Shown piece by piece: positions 12,301 to 21,473 of a DNA stretch of 64,000 nt. Source of the stretch: Actinostola sp. cb2023 (taxonomy: Eukaryota > Cnidaria > Anthozoa > Actiniaria > Actinostolidae); the NCBI GenBank assembly GCA_033675265.1, contig JAUJYZ010000677.1, forward strand, positions 657,089 to 721,088, given 5' to 3'. Every line of letters starts with the position of its first letter. Position 1 is the first letter of the stretch. The position numbers were made by a program, and so were the translations under genes. The notes beneath the pieces were generated by a model that had not been told where the DNA came from, made no database searches, and was given only the letters and a program-made list of their open reading frames with translations.

Positions 12301-12956
12301 ATCCACCACCACCACACTACTATATCCATCTACCATGGCTACATCCACCACTACCACAATTTAACACTACCATATCCATCTACCATGGCTACATCCACCA
12401 CCACAACAACACCAAATTCCATTGCTAGCTATAGCTTATCACGATGAATCCAAAACGTTTATGCGTTATCATTCAACAAGATAATATATAATTAAAGCTG
12501 CGTGTATCAATGTATCACCCAGATTATAGTATGATACCATTCAAATAAATGTTTATTGTTGGCTTTTGTCATTTCAGTACGCTAGTTGATTCGTATATCG
12601 ACGGTCACTGGCATCATTTCTGTATTACCTGGAAAAGTCAAACCGGCGTCGCAAACATCTACGTCGATGGAATCCTGAAAAAGAAGGACAAAGCGCACGC
12701 TGGTCATGTGATCAAAAGTGGTGCATTGATTCTTGGTCAAGAACAGGATAGCTACATGGGAGATTTTGAAGCAAAGCAGAGTTTACAAGGATACCTAACG
12801 AGTTTTGACATGTGGGACAAGGTTCTCTCTGCTGTAGACATATCTACCCTTGCCAAAACGTGCCTGTCTGGGGAGGGGAACGTCATCAAATGGTCAGATC
12901 TCAAACACAGAGGAGAAGGAGGTGTGGAGCTTGTCTGTGCGTTTGGCTGTGTTTAA
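9347..12956 (+). CDS. Gene A: secreted PAN/apple-pentraxin-like protein (332 aa)
   Basis: Three exons: 9347-9734, 11052-11283 and 12578-12956. All introns are GT-AG and the phases are 1 and 2, giving an uninterrupted 332-residue frame. Residues 1-18 form a signal peptide with probable cleavage after ALA. Residues 21 to about 100 are a PAN/apple domain rich in Cys. A short EGF-like segment (CSNKLCSEPLECV) follows. Exons 2 and 3 encode a pentraxin/LamG-type fold: AFTISLW in exon 2, HFCITWKS matching the pentraxin signature H-x-C-x-[ST]-W-x-[ST], and the calcium-site motif LGQEQDS in exon 3. The first pentraxin disulfide cysteine, usual in the AFT-C position, is Ser here. The start aligns with ATGCTGACGTCA in all four copies. 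A possible poly(A) signal ATTAAA is at 13006. A secreted lectin or matrix role is inference. Confidence 0.85.
10072..10800. repeat. 52-bp minisatellite, 14 units, in intron 1 of gene A
   Basis: The unit begins AATCGGTTCAAATGCTTGCC and includes CTAGGCTCCAGCTAGAACG. The units are almost identical: one has a single extra A (GAAAGTAACG). The array length of 729 bp equals 14 x 52 + 1. Such uniformity points to recent expansion. Confidence 0.95.
11330..12412. repeat. 42-bp-type minisatellite in intron 2 of gene A
   Basis: The units are variations on CCATATCCATCTACCATGG plus CTACATCCACCACCACAACACTA, usually 42 bp, with insertions that are mostly multiples of three. The array sits between the exon 2 donor (11284) and the exon 3 acceptor (12577). 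Several frames on both strands stay open because the repeat lacks stop codons, so the long open frames here are not evidence of coding. A closely related array forms the 3' part of gene C. Confidence 0.9.
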
Positions 12957-13814
12957 GGAAGGACTACTTTTAGACATCAATGTGTATGAGTAATGACGGA
13001 CATAAATTAAAGATACGATTAAATGAAATCGTTGTTTGTTACCTAACATGACTAGCGTTGGAGTTCCTAGTATTGTTTATAGGGTATGTCCTTTCATTTA
13101 GAATTGGTACTTTTAGGAGTAAAAATTATTTGTTAACACGCCCATAAGGTTGTGTGTTTAGGGGATATTTTCAACCTTTCAGACGAGCACGCCGTCACAT
13201 TCATATGGGACTCACACCCCCTTCCCTTTCTCCCGGATTTCTGCCTAGACGACCATTGTTAGACTTTGGTTCTCCGGACAGTGACACAGGAAGCCCATAC
13301 CACTCTTACCAATGTTTTCTATGTAGATTCTTAATAATAATAATATTATATCCAGCGCGATTAATAAAGTATTATCCACATTAAGCTGACCAACGTTTGC
13401 AACTGTGTTCCTGATGACATGTTGTACCAGCCTCTGTACGCGATTTGAATCCAATCCAGTTCTAGCCTTTGTATGGGCCTACCAAGCGAAACAATGGAAA
13501 GGACGGAGACTACGGTCACCATTTGTAGCCGGTCGGCTCAACTTTATGGTTCGTTTCTTTCTCCAAATCAAACGGACTCAAATAACATTAACACTTCGAG
13601 TGGACGAACTGGTAAATTATCTTTCATTTGGACCCATTCACACTTGGATTTGTTTTCTTTACCAGCTAGATAAACCAGTTTGAATCTCCAAAAGATAACC
13701 TGTTTCGTGCCCATCGGGATTCGTCTGGACAGTTGCTCCACAGGAATACCGCAAGAACCACCTCTCCTCGACTCTCATTGGATAATCAATAATACATAGT
13801 CGAGGGAAAATATT
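12957..13814. other. Intergenic after gene A
   Basis: Contains the presumed 3' UTR of gene A. A TAATAATAATATTATATCC stretch near 13335 resembles a LINE tail on the minus strand. Nothing else was recognised. Confidence 0.4.
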
Positions 13815-13974
13815 TATTCTCTACTTTCTCATAGCACATAATGCTTTGCGCCTTGGGGGGTAATACAAAAGAAAATGGTGTTGCATAATTACATGGTTGA
13901 CAGAAAGCTCCGATTTTCTTTTGTATTACCCCCCAAGGCGCAAAGCATTATGTGCTACGAGAAAGTAGAGAATA
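13815..13974. mobile_element. MITE-like foldback
   Basis: TATTCTCTACTTTCTC at the left is mirrored by GAGAAAGTAGAGAATA at the right. The arms of about 65 bp include AGCACATAATGCTTTGCGCC and TTTTGTATTACCCC. The interior is short and non-coding. Confidence 0.75.
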
Positions 13975-14094
13975 CATTTACTAACTAAAGTTGGGATAAA
14001 ACTCGCGAAAGTAAAAATGCCGACATTTTTATTTACATTGCGTCACGCCAGCCAGCGCATGCGCGTTTGTCATGTTCATGGCGATTTATATTGG

Positions 14095-14232
14095 TACGCA
14101 CGCAATGCATTATGAGATTATTACAAAGGAAAAGTGAGCACCAATTCTAGACACAGGGAGCCCAAGCTATGTTTTTGCTCACTTGGTGCTCACTTTTCCT
14201 TTGTAATAATCTCACAATGCATTGCGCGCGTA
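14095..14232. mobile_element. MITE-like foldback, abutting a LINE fragment
   Basis: TACGCACGCAATGCATTATG at the left pairs with CACAATGCATTGCGCGCGTA at the right. The arms continue through AGATTATTACAAAGGAAAAG. The central part carries ACAGGGAGCCCAA, a word also seen in the CACAGGCAGCCC family at 38538 and 62823. Confidence 0.7.
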
Positions 14233-14537
14233 CTGGAAGTCTGAAACTCTTGATGCTTGGAATGCATTTCGATTCCACTGCAGATCAAATACAGTGCCGG
14301 CTTCGTTGGATGTTTTTAAAACAAATCTTAAAACACATCTATTTCGGAAAGCATTTTATTGATTACAGTGTTTAGCATACGACATGTACATTCTTGTATT
14401 TTATTGTATTTTAGAGTATCTTTTCATCATTACCATTCTTATATTTTGCATTTATCATATATATATACCGGTATTTGTAAAGTGCTTTTGGACATACTGT
14501 AGGAAATAGCGCTATAAAAATATAATATTATTATTAT
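14233..14537 (+). mobile_element. LINE 3' end fragment (CR1/L2-like)
   Basis: In frame to the stop at 14360-14362, the sequence reads AWNAF then ASLDVFKTNLKTHLFRKAF, the typical extreme C-terminus of a non-LTR retrotransposon polymerase (W-N, then S-F-K-x-x-L-K-T-H-L-F). It is followed by a 3' UTR with GCGCTATAAAAATATAA and an ATT-repeat tail. Only the last 45 or so codons remain, and the foldback at 14095-14232 borders it on the left. The clade is not certain. Confidence 0.65.
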
Positions 14538-15191
14538 GAAATGTACAATTCACGATAGCTCATTCAAAACAAAACCAATTGTGTTTGAACTGATTTGTCA
14601 AAGTTTGCTCTCGTCTTTGCTGACAACGTACCAGAAAAATACGGTAGGTATTACAGTAGATTTGAAAGGTTTTTCCTAATGTCATTTCTCTCTCGCTGTA
14701 CATATGGTTGGGCTCTCTACTAACGAATGAGAAAAAAATAATTTAGATTCGAAAACAAAAGCGCGCTTCAATTCTTTCTGAGGAGTTTAGACCAAATATC
14801 TCCAATACCTCGGTATAAAGTAGAGGAATTTCAGTGTGGACACAGCTGATATACCCTTATCAATGCATGACCGTCGAGTAGTGACACCAAAAGACCTCGG
14901 TCATTATTATGGTCTCTTGATGATGAACTTTTAAAATGTATGATTTCCTAGTCTTAAAACTAAACTAAACGTTTTAGAACGAACTGTCGTTGCATGATTA
15001 CTACATCATGTACTGCTTGACCTAAAGAAAAGTTCAGATTTTAATCACGGGAATTTTACAGAGGTTTTTCGGGGTGTCGCGATCGGTGAAGGCGAGCCCA
15101 CATGGGAGTGGCTTCCGCCAATCAAATTCGACTCTGTCGCTGACCGTCCTCTGTGCATTGTGATATTACATTTATGTGAGGTTGAAGTAAT
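14538..15191. other. Intergenic, nothing recognised
   Basis: No gene, RNA or clear element found. Confidence 0.45.
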
Positions 15192-15725
15192 GTTTCAAAG
15201 CCGAGAATGAGGACTAGACGGGGTTTCCAGTCCGAGGCGAAGCCGAGGACTGGAAACCCCGTCTAGTCCGAATTCGAGGCTTTGGAACGACTTCAAATAC
15301 TCATTAATTATTACATGCAATGGCCTAAAGGCAATAAATAAAGAGTTCCAAGGTTTTAGCCCAGAAAAGCAAGAATTCCGGTCTTTGCATATGCTCTGCT
15401 CATGCGCAGAGTCGAGGACATCGTATCCCACATGTGTTGGACTCTTGAGTAGTATGAAGTTTCAAAGCCGAGAATGAGGACTAGACGGGGTTTCCAGTCC
15501 GAGGCGAAGCCGAGGACTGGAAACCCCGTCTAGTCCGAATTCGAGGCTTTGGAACGACTTCAAATACTCATTAATTATTACATGCAATGGCCTAAAGGCA
15601 ATAAATAAAGAGTTCCAAGGTTTTAGCCCAGAAAAGCAAGAATTCCGGTCTTTGCATATGCTCTGCTCATGCGCAGAGTCGAGGACATCGTATCCCACAT
15701 GTGTTGGACTCTTGAGTAGTATGAA
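15192..15725. repeat. Perfect tandem duplication of 267 bp with a hairpin in each copy
   Basis: The copies start at 15192 and 15459 and look identical over their full length. Each holds a strong palindrome whose arms are GGACTAGACGGGGTTTCCAG and its complement, separated by CCGAGGCGAAGCCGAGG. The matching minus-strand frames (15195-15431 and 15462-15698) are by-products of the duplication. The absence of differences indicates a very recent event or an assembly duplication. Confidence 0.9.
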
Positions 15726-15871
15726 GTAGAACCTGCTTTCAGATTAAATCGAATTCGGACAGAGTGGTATTGCCTCTACTCTGTCCAAGATCCCGATGAT
15801 TATTATATGAGGGATAAGAACTCATGTACAGTCATGAGACGGACGATTAGTTCTAATCGTCCCTCATGATA

Positions 15872-15963
15872 AGTACTGGGGAGAGTAACTGGAAATGTTT
15901 CCAGTACTGGAAAACAATTTTTCCAGTAACTGGAAACATTTCCAGTTACTCTCGCGAGTACTT
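15872..15963. repeat. Palindrome with CTGGAAATGTTTCCAG words
   Basis: AGTACTGGGGAGAGTAACTG is mirrored by CAGTTACTCTCGCGAGTACT. Nested inside are GGAAATGTTTCC-type palindromes. It could be a small foldback element. Confidence 0.6.
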
Positions 15964-16564
15964 TCCGGGGTATCCAGGTCCATCATGTGACCAAATTGGG
16001 GGCACCTGGTTGGCTGGTTACCTCATGAATAATTAATGAGTATTTGAAATATAATTCATCATTTTGAAACTCGTCTGAAAACGTTTCTATGATTAAATTA
16101 GAAATACACCCCAGTGTTTGCAAAAAGCTTGACCCATAAGAGAAACAAATATATATAAAAGCAAAATGGAAGTTTTATAGCTAGACATACTATAGCGATA
16201 TAGAAACAAAGCCAGTTCATTCAAATTGGTTTTTTTCTTTTTTCCTTTCGTTTGTTTCGGCCGTTTTTGCAAACAGATGTACGGAGAAAATATTCGTTTC
16301 TGCCGAACACAAATGCTTTGTTTCAAATAGTGGTTTAATTTCTTTGGTGAAAGAATCATTTACAAAGAAATAGGAGTCTATGTACCAAATCATGGGAATG
16401 ACATTGTTTACTTGATAAAAGTCAAAACTAATTACTTTAATTAACAGCATATAGAGAGTGTTCATTATGAATTAACACTAGCGCACCGGAACGTCTTTAA
16501 ACCAAATAATTGTTGTCGGTATTTTCTTTATACAAGTAAGTAATTGGAAGTTGTTTTGAGTCAT

Positions 16565-16783
16565 TACAGTATGGACACTCGAACCGTGAACACTTAGTTT
16601 TTTTCTAACACAAATATATAAGTTATCGATTGAGCAAATTGATCAGAAAAATGATTTATTTTGATCACTAAGTGTATTTAAAGGCTCAATGCTCCATTTG
16701 AGAGGCTGTGAGGCAATAGAAAGTTCGGAAAAAAAAGTTCGAAAAAAACTTGAAGTGTTCACGGTTCGAGTGTCCATACTGTA
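16565..16783. mobile_element. TA-flanked MITE directly upstream of gene B
   Basis: TACAGTATGGACACTCGAAC at the left is matched inverted by GTTCGAGTGTCCATACTGTA at the right. The arms extend to CCGTGAACACTT. The right end lies 48 bp before the chosen start codon of gene B at 16831. The in-frame ATG at 16750 falls inside this element, so an N-terminal extension from there is unlikely. Confidence 0.8.
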
Positions 16784-16830
16784 AATCTTATGATTTTTTT
16801 TCCTTTCGATTGGAAAGGATCAGTCGAGAG

Positions 16831-19800
16831 ATGCTGACGTCATTTTTCGTCATCCTTCTGTTTCCATGGCTACGTGCTCTGACTCAGACTTGTGCCTCCC
16901 CGTATCGCCAAAGTCATTTCAAACTCCAAGGTCACGTGATTAAAACCTTATCAACGTCAACATGGAAGCAATGTCATAAACAGTGTGCATCGCACGAAGG
17001 GTGTCACAGCATCAACTTCTACCAAAGTAAAAGGATTTGTGAGCTGAACAACGCTAATCACTTGTCCAACCCTGAAAGTCTTGTCCCCTCAGCTGATGGT
17101 GAATACATAAACTATCATGAACGCCCTCCAGCCAAATGCAGCAACAAGCTATGCAGTCAACCGCTGGAATGTGTGATTGACGAGGATGGAAGAGACTACA
17201 AGTGTCTACTTATGTAAAGGTTAGTTTTAACAGGATTCGGTACTTTGTTATTTGAGGTTTTACAACTGGGGTTTGAAATCTCAAAATGCAAATATACAAG
17301 TGACGTCTGAGCATTTATTATACAAAAATACCCTTAGCAAATTACTGACATTAATAAAAAGTTTTTGTTTTTGCTCCTGCAGGATGGTCCTAACTTGCGG
17401 AAAATCGTGCAGAATTTCTTCTCATTTCAAAAGTTTTTTCACATTCGATTCTGAATTTCTTATATTCTACGATACTAATTCGTAGCAAGAATTACTACTA
17501 CTAAGAATACTACTACTAAGCAAGTGGTTCGAAGAACTCCACTGACACGAAGGGACCGACTGAGAATCTGTTGTAGCGTGTGGATGCAAATTAGCCGAAG
17601 ACTTTCAAAGACATATTTTCGTCTAAACTATTTCGTCAGAAAGTGAATTCAATTTATTCTTGGATGTGGTTTAATGGTACCTTGTAATTATCGTTGTGGA
17701 GTTTGAAGACTGACAAGGCTATTCAAAAACAAATTCGCTGAAACTGCATGATGAGCGACAAGACGAGTCACGACCACCGACACGAGTGAATCAAATTAGC
17801 CATTACCTAAACGAGCAGGGGACTTAAACTTTTGAAATTGTGTTGTCCAGCCAAAATTTTACAGTGAATGTGTGGTTTGGCTGGACAACGTCAACAATTT
17901 ACAGAGTTTGTATGGGAAAATAGACATCTTTGATGCCCTCTAGCATCGTCAATATTAAGCCGAATTTCACCAAACTTTCTTCCCTTCTCTTCCTCCTTTC
18001 TTTTTCTCTCCCCCTCCGCCAAAAAAGCCTGATACTCAGGTTATTTCCAGACTAGCAAAGTTTGATCTGCTCTCTCAGAAAATGATGCCCACTTTTGCTA
18101 GTTTCTTATTGAATTAGTTATACGGACTTGGTCCCAGTCCCCTGCTCGTTTTGGTAATGGCTAATTACAAATAAGATTGGTGAAAGTAAGCGTGTTTGTT
18201 GTCTTTTCTGTTACCTAAAATGACTTTAAAATGGATTGTGAATATTTTTTTGTTAGTCTGATTTGAAATATATTAATAAAAATACGCTTCATTCAAGTTT
18301 TGATGTTTTTAAATATTTACACACGCTTCGATCACTGTCAATATATAAAAGTTGAGCAAAAACGACTCAAAATGACTTTGTTTTTAAATTCAGTGACCTT
18401 AATTCTTACTGCGGTACTCAGTATTTATAAGCGAACTCAGACATTCAAACAGTCGGCTGGACTTGTCAATTATTACTCTAGTACTAATAAAACTAAATAC
18501 ATATTCTTCGACCAAATGATCCATAATTTAGCGGCTCAAAATCATATTTGGTTTCCATTTGGTGGGTCTTCTGACTTGTATTTTTAAGTTTTCTGATTGT
18601 TTTATGTTGATTGCCTAAATGTCTGAGTTCGCATAATACTGAGAATCGCAGTAAGAGGGTTTTTGACTGATTGAAGTAAGCCGTGTTATGAACCATCGGC
18701 ATCAACATGACCACATGTGCTCGCGAAGAACTATCGCTATCAATGCACCTTACTTGACTTTAACTTTGATTCGGCACAACGCTTCATAATACGTTTGTAT
18801 TTCTCTGTGAAGTTAAGTGAAGTTAAGAGGAACTGATATTTCTGATCAGAAAACACGCGTTCACATTATCTATCCATGAAACTCTGCCACGAAACCGCCT
18901 GGCCATCACTTCAATTCAAATCCTGTAAGTTGATAAAATTAGGAATCAGACACAAAGAAAACTGGATAATCCTGACTTTTATTTGTACATTTATTCGGGT
19001 CTGTCCGCCATTTTATTTTTGTCGTGAAACCGGAAATGAAACCGTCATACCGGAAACGTTCTCTGATTGGTCAAATGACCTTCTTTCGTGGAAAAACTGT
19101 TCTAAAAATAACCATACTTGTGAAAACGCTGTGACATAGACCCAGTATGGAGCATGGACGCTCCTACTTATGGGCTCCTGACAATGTATACATCTAAATC
19201 ACTCATATCATAACCACCACCACCACCATAACAATAGATAATCTTCATCATCACAATCATCATCATGATCACCATTGCAACCATCACCATCACCACCACC
19301 ATCATCATAACAACATAAATCTAGTTATATAAGTTAATCTACCGTGGTTAAATGACGGACCTAGCTCACTAAGGAATGTCTTCCAACTGTGTCTTACCCT
19401 CGTGTCTACACTACAATCTATTGTACAAACAGAAGGATGGCAGGTCAGTACACTGTACCACAATCCCTTGCGCGCATAAACCGGATTAGAGAGATTTGAA
19501 AACGTTACACCTTAATTACGAGTGTGAAGCTGTTTATAGCAAATATTTAGGTTCGCAAAGGATCATGGTAAAATGTACAGCCGCCATCTTTGTTTGCACA
19601 GTGAATAAGCTATCAGATATGCTAAACACAATAGTTATTCGGGTAGCACTTCATGTGTGCCTATATGAAATGTCCTGAACACTGTTTTGATGCCTTGAGC
19701 ATCATTACCGTTCATTAAAGGCAGAAATTACGACACAACTGTACTCAGCTGTATTTCAGTGTCGTGTATGGTTCACATAGAGACGGTAAATGGCATCATT

Positions 19801-20138
19801 TCTGTATTACTTGGGTGAATACTACGGGCGTTGTGAATGTCTACGTCGATGGAGCCCTGAAGAAGGAGGACAACGCGTACGCTGGCCACGTGATCGAAAG
19901 TGGTGTGTTGATTCTTGGCCAAGAACAGGATAGCCACACGGGAAGTATGAATGCCAGTCAGTGTTTACAAGGATACCTAACACGTTTTCACATGTGGGAC
20001 AAGGTTCTCTCCGCTGTAGACATATCTACCCTTGCCAAAACGTGCCTTTCTGGGGAGGGGAACGTTTTCGAGTGGTCAGATCTCAAACACAGAGGAGAAG
20101 GAGGTGTGGAGCTTGTCTGTGCGTTTGACTGTGTTTAA
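16831..20138 (+). CDS. Gene B: PAN-pentraxin copy with lost exon 2 (possible pseudogene or shortened gene)
   Basis: Exon 1 (from 16831) encodes the same signal peptide, PAN/apple domain and EGF-like segment as gene A. Near its end an extra A at about 17211 changes CTT-TGT-AAA to CTT-ATG-TAA, giving a stop in frame. No match to exon 2 (the FPxxS to AFTIS part) was found between 17220 and 19759. Exon 3 is intact at 19760-20138, with HFCITWVN, LGQEQDS and FHMWDKVLS. If the donor GTAAAG at 17214 is used, exon 1 ends at 17213 in phase 2 and joins exon 3 in frame. That predicts 253 residues with half a pentraxin domain. Otherwise the copy is a pseudogene, or makes only the N-terminal PAN part. Splicing is inferred. 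Confidence 0.6.
17795..18166. mobile_element. MITE-like element in intron of gene B
   Basis: AATTAGCCATTACC and AACGAGCAGGGGAC at the left are matched inverted by CCCCTGCTCG, then GGTAATGGCTAATT at the right. A second small hairpin (CCAGCCAAA near 17850 with TTTGGCTGG near 17877) lies inside. Confidence 0.65.
18404..18658. mobile_element. MITE-like foldback in intron of gene B
   Basis: TTACTGCGGTACTCAGTATT and GCGAACTCAGACATT at the left pair with AATGTCTGAGTTCGC and AATACTGAGAATCGCAGTAA at the right. The interior is about 150 bp and non-coding. Confidence 0.65.
19195..19320. repeat. CAC/CAT-rich simple repeat in intron of gene B
   Basis: A degenerate run of ACC, ATC and CAT triplets lies before exon 3, at the position where gene A carries its ACC/ATC-rich minisatellite. 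It may be the decayed counterpart of that array. Confidence 0.6.
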
Positions 20139-21094
20139 TAAGTCAGTAAACTCAAGATGGCTGCATGGTTTCAGTCGCTTTTACCAACTGACATCGAAAT
20201 ATTGTTTTTGTAAATTGTACTCCAACTACATATATATATAACTGAGTTCAATTATGATAAATAAGTAATTTTAAAGTAATTTTAAAGTAATTTTAACTGG
20301 ATGAGGTCTTATTCAACGGCCAATCTTTAGTGCTATCCCGGCATCCCGGCTATATATGTCCATTGAAAAACGTGATTTTGGGCCATTTTTGAACATTTTT
20401 CATGGTCTATAGTCCATTAAAAAACGTCATTTTGAGCCATTTTTGAGCATTTTTCATGGTCTATAGTCCACTGAAAAACGTCATTTTGGACCATTGAAAA
20501 ACGTGATGTTGGCCCATGTTGGAGCATCAGTTTTCATAATAGTCCATTGAAAAACGTCATTTTGGGCCATTTGTGAGCATTTTTCATGGTCTATAGTCCA
20601 TTAAAAAACGTCATTTTGAGCCATTTTTGAGCATTTTTCATGGGCTGGCAAAAGCCCATTGAAAAACGTCATTTTGGACCATTTTTGAGCAGTTTTCATG
20701 GGCTATAGTCCATTGAAAAACCTCATTAGTGGTGTACACTGCGGGCACCATAGCAATATTTCGTATGTGTGGGCTTACTGTTGAAAAAGATGCTCGCACG
20801 TGAGTTTAATACTGGGTTCCCTGTGGTACCTCATCCCACTACACAATATACGCGTTGTTCCTTAGTAAATTACGTCAATCCGATCAACGTCAAATAAATT
20901 CAAAATAAGTTTGCTTTAAAATAACCTCAAAATCAATGCAATATCGTATCCATTTAAGAAAAAACCCTCGAACATGTCAACCAGAAAAATATCAGTTAAA
21001 TTTGAAAACTGGCGGATTGGGTCAAAACATCAAAGAAAATTAATTAAAGGGCAAAGAAAAAGAATAATAAAAGAATAAACACGAAAAAAGAAAT

Positions 21095-21205
21095 TGACCG
21101 GACCGGGACTCGAACCCGTGCGCTACCTCGGAAATTTATGCAAAACACTAAAAATCGACCATACACCCGGACTTAAATGCCGAGTCACCGTATGTTACGT
21201 ATAGG
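21095..21205 (-). ncRNA. tRNA-like module, minus strand (one per array unit)
   Basis: On the minus strand each unit carries a perfect box B in CACGGGTTCGAGTCCCGG, followed by GTCCGGTCA and then T-rich sequence. The T-stem forms four pairs. The plus-strand complement GACCGGGACTCGAACCCGTG lies at 21101, 22911, 24593, 26282, 27817 and 29503. No confident cloverleaf could be drawn upstream. The module points away from the plus-strand one, so the two would be transcribed divergently if active. Confidence 0.45.
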
Positions 21206-21398
21206 ACAAAGATTTCGGCCTCATCCGCGCTATCGGGTAGTACACAATCAGCGAAGTAGTCAAAGAGGGAGGGAACAGTCGTATCCTAGTCCTAAATGAC
21301 TGCCCCTTACCACTTCAAGCTATCTGTACTTCCGACTGTTTTCGAGGGTCAATTTAGTAGTCTATCGTGTAATGGTTATTGTTATGGAAATTTCTTGA

Positions 21399-21473
21399 CT
21401 AACGTAGTCCTCTGGTTAAGTGCTGGGATTTGGAAACCAGCGACCCGGGTTTCGATTCTCGGTGCTGGCACCA
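21399..21473 (+). ncRNA. tRNA-like module, plus strand (one per array unit)
   Basis: Recurs at about 23209-23283, 24892-24963, 26581-26652, 28116-28188 and 29812-29874. It has a box-A-like TAGTCCTCTGGTTAAG, a GCTGG/CCAGC stem, and a canonical T-arm CCGGG-TTCGATT-CTCGG whose GGTTCGATTCT is a good box B. It ends in CACCA followed by a run of T, like a pol III terminator. The 5' acceptor strand does not pair with the 3' end and the anticodon loop is too long, so it is a tRNA-like or SINE-type sequence rather than a working tRNA. The first unit has GGTTTCGATTC, which alters box B. Confidence 0.5.

Noticed and set aside
11411..12428. Several long plus and minus open frames across the gene A minisatellite
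   Set aside because: The repeat is free of stops in many frames. The exon 2 donor and exon 3 acceptor flank it with matching phases, so it is intron.
16750..16830. Upstream in-frame start for gene B
   Set aside because: It lies inside a MITE, and the other three copies align only from ATGCTGACGTCA.
21399..21473. Functional tRNA gene
   Set aside because: T-arm is good, but the acceptor ends do not pair and the anticodon loop is oversized.
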